DNA of 64,000 nucleotides from Ferrovibrio sp. (GTDB lineage: Bacteria; Pseudomonadota; Alphaproteobacteria; Ferrovibrionales; Ferrovibrionaceae): positions 1 to 64,000 of the forward strand of contig NZ_JAOZVR010000093.1 in assembly GCF_025869515.1 (NCBI RefSeq), in the 5' to 3' direction. Shown here one piece after another: positions 60,258-64,000 of the stretch. Made by a program: the position numbers and the translations under genes. The notes beneath the pieces are model-generated. The model saw only the letters and a list, made by a program, of their open reading frames with translations, was not told the origin of the DNA and made no database searches. Positions within the stretch are counted from its first letter, which is position 1, and the number at the start of each line of letters is the position of its first letter.

Positions 60258-60637
60258 TCGAGCATATCGGCGGGCCTGTCCTTCGCGGAGGACAGGCCCA
60301 ATCCATCACATCCGTGATCCGCGTCGATGCGCCGTTGGTTTTCGTCGCCGGTCAGGTGCCGATGCTCAACGGCCAGCCGGCAGCACCGGATATCGCCGGC
60401 CAGACGCGCTACGTCATCGGCATGATCGAGGCCGAGCTGAAAAAAGCCGGCTGTGGCCTTGCCGATATCGTCAAGGTCACAGTCTGGCTCACCGACAAGG
60501 CCGACTATCCGGCCTTCAACGCGACCTATGCGGAAATCTTCGGAACCGAGCGGGCACCGACCCGGTCGACCGTGGTGTCCGGTCTCATTGCCCCGGTGCG
60601 GATCGAGATGGAGGTTATCGCGGCCGCGCAGCGATAG
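60254..60637 (+). CDS. RidA-family reactive intermediate deaminase
   Basis: This 127-residue YjgF/YER057c/UK114 protein has VFVAGQVPMLNG near residue 34 and DIVKVTVWLTDKADYPAFNATYAEIF near 77-102. APTRSTVVSGL is near 105, with the substrate Arg, and VRIEMEVIA closes the protein. RidA proteins hydrolyse enamine/imine intermediates released by amino acid enzymes, fitting the upstream DadA-like oxidase. It begins with ATGA overlap and ends the operon. Confidence 0.9.
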   Translation: MIEHIGGPVLRGGQAQSITSVIRVDAPLVFVAGQVPMLNGQPAAPDIAGQTRYVIGMIEAELKKAGCGLADIVKVTVWLTDKADYPAFNATYAEIFGTERAPTRSTVVSGLIAPVRIEMEVIAAAQR

Positions 60638-61021
60638 GTACCAGTGTCGCGTTTGTTTCTGAGATCGGGGCCGCGCAGCATCCGCATCCGTCCTCCTGAT
60701 GGTTTGTGAAAGCGGTTCCTTGAAGCGCATCCTCATTATGCTTACCGGGGGGCAAATGAATATCAGGTCCGACGAAGCGATGGTGGCCGGAGGTATTCCC
60801 CCCAAGGCCGGCTTGATCTTTAAGTGGAATTTTCAGATTTCGCTTCTGGGGGCGGCGACATTCGGCCTGCGGATTTGTCCGCATACACCTTTTCGATTTG
60901 GACGAATAGGGATGTTCGATAGTCTATCGTACGTTGTCGTCCCATCAGATCGGCACCAGGCCAAACAAAAAAGGCAAATGGCAAGGTAAATTGGCCGCGC
61001 ATCTACAACGAGGAGGTCGCG
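60638..61021. other. 384-bp intergenic region
   Basis: No gene is supported here; small overlapping frames lack ribosome sites and family motifs. A 13-bp dyad CGATAG-T-CTATCG lies at 60917-60929, about 90 bp before the next gene, and could be a regulator site. The region is less GC-rich than its surroundings. A strong GAGGAGG ribosome site lies just before 61022. Confidence 0.45.
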
Positions 61022-61765
61022 ATGCGCCGCAAGCCAAATATCGACAAATACATTACTCTTTTACTGGGGTCTCTGGATGCCAGGGGCTTCTTTATCGAGC
61101 AGGATCCAGACCTGTCTCGCTGGCGGCGCTGCCTGGAGGGTATGCCTGGCATCGTTGGCATCAATCCCAGCTTCGATCCGGCCCATCACGATTTCGAAAT
61201 CGGCGGCCCACAATATTGGCTGCGCCTGTCGACCATTCCAAATCACCCCGCGCACCAGATGCGGAAATCGAGTGAACTGGCAGCTGTCATCGCGTTTCGG
61301 GTAATTGAGACGGGCAGGGACGGCTGGACCGAGCTTTTGCGCAGCGGCAGACTATTCTCAGAGCGATTCGAGCCGCTCGGGGTACCGAAGATTCTGCAGC
61401 CGCGTGACTGCAATTGGACAGGACGGATTGGTCATCACGGTGGCCTTGTGGTCAGCGAGGCCTTTCGCAGTCAGAGGCTAGCTTATCTGCTCACCCATCT
61501 TGTCCGTGCGATCAGTATCAAGCGGTACGACGTCGACTATCATTGCGGGCTCGTTTACGAGAATCTTTATCGTAGCGGCATCCCGCTTCGTCCGGACGGT
61601 TACGGCTATACACGCGCCGATCTGGCAATGGATGGCTTTATTGCTGCTGTCGGCCGTACAGCCCGCATGTATACAACTCAGATCGACCGTATCGACATGT
61701 TAGCCCAGATAGAGGCCGGGCCATTGCCGCAACTGCTCGCCCCGGATGTTACGATGGCAGCTTAA
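61022..61765 (+). CDS. uncharacterised protein, GNAT-like segment
   Basis: This 247-residue protein I do not recognise. The segment around residues 145-200 (GHHGGLVVSEAFRSQRLAYL and RYDVDYHCGLVYENLYRSG) resembles the acetyl-CoA-binding strand-helix of GNAT acyltransferases. RSQRLAYLL stands in for the Q/R-x-x-G-x-G/A loop. No signal peptide or membrane segment is seen. It has its own strong ribosome site (GAGGAGG) and an isolated promoter region, and is not in an operon with ridA. Function unknown. Confidence 0.7.
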   Translation: MRRKPNIDKYITLLLGSLDARGFFIEQDPDLSRWRRCLEGMPGIVGINPSFDPAHHDFEIGGPQYWLRLSTIPNHPAHQMRKSSELAAVIAFRVIETGRDGWTELLRSGRLFSERFEPLGVPKILQPRDCNWTGRIGHHGGLVVSEAFRSQRLAYLLTHLVRAISIKRYDVDYHCGLVYENLYRSGIPLRPDGYGYTRADLAMDGFIAAVGRTARMYTTQIDRIDMLAQIEAGPLPQLLAPDVTMAA

Positions 61766-61768
61766 ATG

Positions 61769-62284
61769 TTAATGCGAGACGGCTGCGAGCGCCACACCTG
61801 GCGTGAGCGGCCGTATCAGCGTGACGACGTGCGAGACACTGCCGTCTTTTTCGAAGAATGGAAACATGGCGCGCTGGTAAACACGAACGCTCATGGAAAC
61901 CTGAAAACAGGCCGGCAATTTTTCGGCCACGACTGCGGCATAGGTTTGTTCGGCAGCGATGCGGGCGGGTGCCTGGCGAATGGCGCCAAGGCAGAGATTG
62001 CTGGCATCTTCGCCATCGAGCACGAAGGGGTGGTGGTCGAAGTCGATAATGCGCCAGGCCATGACATTTTGTGGCGTCGTGTCGATGACATGGGCCGGGT
62101 CCGGGCTGAAAAGGCGGCGCATATCGGCAGTGAAAGACAGGGCGGCGCCTGCCGCACTGTCGCGACACCACAGTGTTTCGGCGAAGCTGAATTTACCATC
62201 ATTCAAACGGGCTGTGGGCAGGGGAATGCGATCGACGCGGACAAGGGCGTGATCGCTGGGGATGAATATGGGCTCGGCAGTCAT
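61769..62284 (-). CDS. uncharacterised protein, possible PAS-like domain
   Basis: This 171-residue protein converges on the GNAT-like gene with a 3-bp gap. The text VMAWRIIDFDHHPFVLDGEDASNLCLGAIRQ and the C-terminal strand-rich half with SMSVRVYQRAMFPFFEKDGSVSHVVTL faintly resemble a PAS-type sensor fold. I could not assign it securely. The frame is open to 62317, but the ATG at 62284 gives a natural start. Function unknown. Confidence 0.55.
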   Translation of the reverse strand: MTAEPIFIPSDHALVRVDRIPLPTARLNDGKFSFAETLWCRDSAAGAALSFTADMRRLFSPDPAHVIDTTPQNVMAWRIIDFDHHPFVLDGEDASNLCLGAIRQAPARIAAEQTYAAVVAEKLPACFQVSMSVRVYQRAMFPFFEKDGSVSHVVTLIRPLTPGVALAAVSH

Positions 62285-62343
62285 GCCGGCAGTCTGTCGA
62301 ACGCGCCTGCAGAACACAATACTGAAGCTGGTCCCATCCGAGC

Positions 62344-62832
62344 CTATTGCTTCTTCCTGATCCGCTCGGCCAGGGCCGCGGCCCGCCCCAGGGCGGCTTC
62401 AAGGCTGGAACCGCCACCGGATTGCTGCACCGGATTGTCCGGTTGCCGGGCGACATAATATTGTATGAGCGTGTTGCGCTGCCGTGCCGTCAAAGGCAGG
62501 CCGAGTCTCTCAGCTTCTGTCAGAGCGAAGAGATCGGCATGTGCAAAACAGATCGCCTCGTTGTCGCGCTGCCTAAGCGTCTTGAGGATCAAAGTGATAT
62601 ATCGGTTTTCATCAGCAGGCAGGTCAGAGACTTCGATCACTGTTGCCGATTTTTCAGCCGCAATGCTTTGATCGGGCGAATCTGAGAGGGCCTGCAGGCA
62701 AGCTGCGCGTACTGCAGGTGAGGCAGCCTGGAAGAGGTCGAGCAACTGTACGGCGTCTTCGGCCGGCATGAAGTCTTCAGGAAGCTGAAGGGTCAGCTGC
62801 CCATTCTGATGCTGCACCGTAATGGCGGACAT
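62344..62832 (-). CDS. uncharacterised small protein
   Basis: This 162-residue soluble, acidic protein I do not recognise. It begins SAITVQHQNGQLTLQLPEDFMPAEDAVQLLDLF, is predicted mostly helical after residue 25, and ends in a basic tail RIRKKQ. The ATG at 62832 has AGGA eight bases upstream; an ATG at 62841 is the alternative. It precedes the PAS-like gene by 59 bp on the same strand, so they may be co-transcribed. Confidence 0.6.
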   Translation of the reverse strand: MSAITVQHQNGQLTLQLPEDFMPAEDAVQLLDLFQAASPAVRAACLQALSDSPDQSIAAEKSATVIEVSDLPADENRYITLILKTLRQRDNEAICFAHADLFALTEAERLGLPLTARQRNTLIQYYVARQPDNPVQQSGGGSSLEAALGRAAALAERIRKKQ

Positions 62833-63033
62833 ATGATCCATCCTATGGAGGGGTATCTAATATTCAGATTAGCCTGACCCGTAATCGGCGTCGATTGTGG
62901 GGAAATCTCGGCCGCCCGTCCCTGTGGCACTACGTGGCCGTGTTTTTTGTTGAGCGAAACAGCAGCCGTGGCAAAAAATGGTTGACCATTGCCCAATCCA
63001 CCTATTGTATTATCAATGTAACAAATCAGAGTC

Positions 63034-63054
63034 GCCGGCGGTTGCCCCGCCGGC
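63034..63054 (+). promoter_or_regulatory. GC hairpin in the leader of the GntR gene
   Basis: GCCGGCGG and its exact complement flank a 5-nt loop (TTGCC), ending 18 bp before the GntR-family start codon. Upstream, ATTG-N6-CAAT (63004-63017) is a small dyad in an AT-rich patch that could be the promoter or operator. The remainder of 62833-63072 shows nothing else. Confidence 0.4.
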
Positions 63055-63072
63055 AGGACGCGGGATGCAGGC

Positions 63073-63918
63073 ATGAGCCGGAGGAGCGAGGCGGTGGTGG
63101 ACGAGCGGCTGCCGACGCCGCTGTATCATCAGATATTTCTGATCCTGCATGGCCAGATCGTCGAAGGCCGGCTGGTGGCCGGGGCGCAGGTGCCGGGCGA
63201 GGAGGAGCTGGCACGCCAGTTCAATGTCTCGCGCATCACTGCCCGTCGCGCTTTGGCCGAACTGGCCGCCGAAGGTATGGTTACCCGCAGCCGTGGGCGC
63301 GGCACGCATGTGACAGCGCGCGATCATGAGCCGCCGCCGGTGCATGGCGGGGTTGAAGGCCTGATCGAAAACCTCATGGCCATGGGACTGAAAACCCAGG
63401 TCACACTGCTGGATTTCGGTTACGAACCGGCGGCGCCGGATGTGGCTGCCGCATTGCAGGTGGCGCCCGGCGCCGAAGTGCAGCGCGCCGTACGTATCCG
63501 CTCGCTGGCCGACGGGCCATTCTCGCACCTCACCACCTATGTCCCGGCCGATATCGGCCGCAAATTCGGTCGCAAGGAAATGGCGCGCGAGCCGTTGCTC
63601 GGGCTGCTGGAGCGATCGGGTGTGGTGATCGGCAGTGCCGAACAGACGCTGTCAGCCACGCTGGCCGATACACGCGTGGCGCCGTTGCTGAAAACCTCGA
63701 TCGGCGCGCCGCTCTTGCGCATCAGCCGCATTGTGCAGGACAGCCATGGCCGGCCGGTCGAATACATCATCGGGCTCTATCGTCCGGACCGCTATCAGTT
63801 TCGCATGAGCCTCGACCGCGTGCGCGGCGAGGATCGCAATACTTGGTCGGCCAGCGTGGCGCCGGCGACCGGGGAACCCAGCGCTGCGCCACGATCCAGA
63901 AACAGGGAGAAAAAGTGA
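63073..63918 (+). CDS. GntR-family transcriptional regulator (HutC/UTRA type)
   Basis: This 281-residue regulator has the GntR winged HTH at about residues 12-80 (PLYHQIFLILHGQIVEGRL, then EEELARQFNVSRITARRALAELAAEG). The UTRA ligand domain runs from about 95 to 250 and ends RPDRYQFRMSLDR. The C-terminal 25 residues are low-complexity. Its stop overlaps the start of the next gene by one base, so it is co-transcribed with, and may regulate, that exported protein's operon. Confidence 0.9.
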   Translation: MSRRSEAVVDERLPTPLYHQIFLILHGQIVEGRLVAGAQVPGEEELARQFNVSRITARRALAELAAEGMVTRSRGRGTHVTARDHEPPPVHGGVEGLIENLMAMGLKTQVTLLDFGYEPAAPDVAAALQVAPGAEVQRAVRIRSLADGPFSHLTTYVPADIGRKFGRKEMAREPLLGLLERSGVVIGSAEQTLSATLADTRVAPLLKTSIGAPLLRISRIVQDSHGRPVEYIIGLYRPDRYQFRMSLDRVRGEDRNTWSASVAPATGEPSAAPRSRNREKK

Positions 63919-64000
63919 TGATCAAGACCCCACGTGTATCCCGCAGGCTTTTCCTGGCCGGTACGGCCGCTACCGCCGGCCTGGCCGGCTTCCCCGCCAT
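63918..64000 (+). CDS. Tat-exported protein, N-terminal fragment (runs off window)
   Basis: Only the first 27 residues are in the window. They contain a twin-arginine signal (SRRLFLAG) followed by an Ala/Gly-rich hydrophobic stretch. Such starts are common on periplasmic binding proteins and on cofactor-containing oxidoreductases. The position after a HutC-type regulator would fit a transport or catabolic operon. Confidence 0.7.
   Translation, partial: MIKTPRVSRRLFLAGTAATAGLAGFPA

Overview
The window is high-GC DNA packed with catabolic operons, apparently from a metabolically versatile alphaproteobacterium. The evidence is a decayed tRNA-Val 3' end of alphaproteobacterial type, a cyclohexanecarboxylate gene set laid out as in Rhodopseudomonas, several LivKHMGF-type transporters, and TRAP, Bug and hydantoinase genes. 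No rRNA, intact tRNA, CRISPR array or replication origin was seen. All functions are read from motifs and recalled families; no database search was run.

Positions 1-13.5 kb hold acid and aldehyde metabolism. There is an AlkK-like acyl-CoA ligase, a hotdog thioesterase, an iron-type polyol dehydrogenase, two 3-hydroxyisobutyrate-dehydrogenase-family enzymes, an aldehyde dehydrogenase and a TRAP transporter (QM subunits only). After a strong hairpin terminator comes a leftward operon of acyl-CoA dehydrogenase, ADP-forming-type acyl-CoA synthetase and semialdehyde dehydrogenase, divergent from a GcvA-like LysR gene.

Positions 14.7-26.5 kb look like an alicyclic acid (cyclohexanecarboxylate) regulon: SDR, AliB-like dehydrogenase, zinc-type dehydrogenase, AliA-like ligase, BadR-like MarR repressor, BadH-like and BadI-like enzymes, and a complete ABC importer. 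The same CAAT-N2-ATTG element lies at both divergent promoters, twice overlapping a -35 box. A BadK-like hydratase is not in this block.

Positions 26.7-43.1 kb hold an IclR-controlled catabolic block whose substrate I cannot name. It has two crotonases, a full ABC importer, a LigI-like amidohydrolase, a class III CoA-transferase, a pair of dissimilar acyl-CoA dehydrogenases, an Old Yellow Enzyme homologue, a GMC oxidoreductase, a thioesterase and a GlcD-like flavoprotein. Near-identical 16-bp palindromes precede its first gene and its transporter. To its right are an AlpA/Xis-like gene, a P4-type integrase and a 45-bp piece of a tRNA-Val gene. I read these as the right end (attR) of an integrated element at about 45.33 kb. 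The left end is not resolved; no intact tRNA-Val was seen in the window.

Positions 45.6-64 kb are chromosomal accessory metabolism: a RutE-like nitroreductase, a GntR/FCD regulator, a ring-cleavage-type VOC dioxygenase with an FAH-family hydrolase, and an ABC importer with fused LivM-LivG. Then come a LysR gene, a DadA-like oxidase, hydantoinase A and B, a Bug binding protein and RidA. Three poorly known genes, a HutC-type GntR regulator and the start of a Tat-exported protein close the window.
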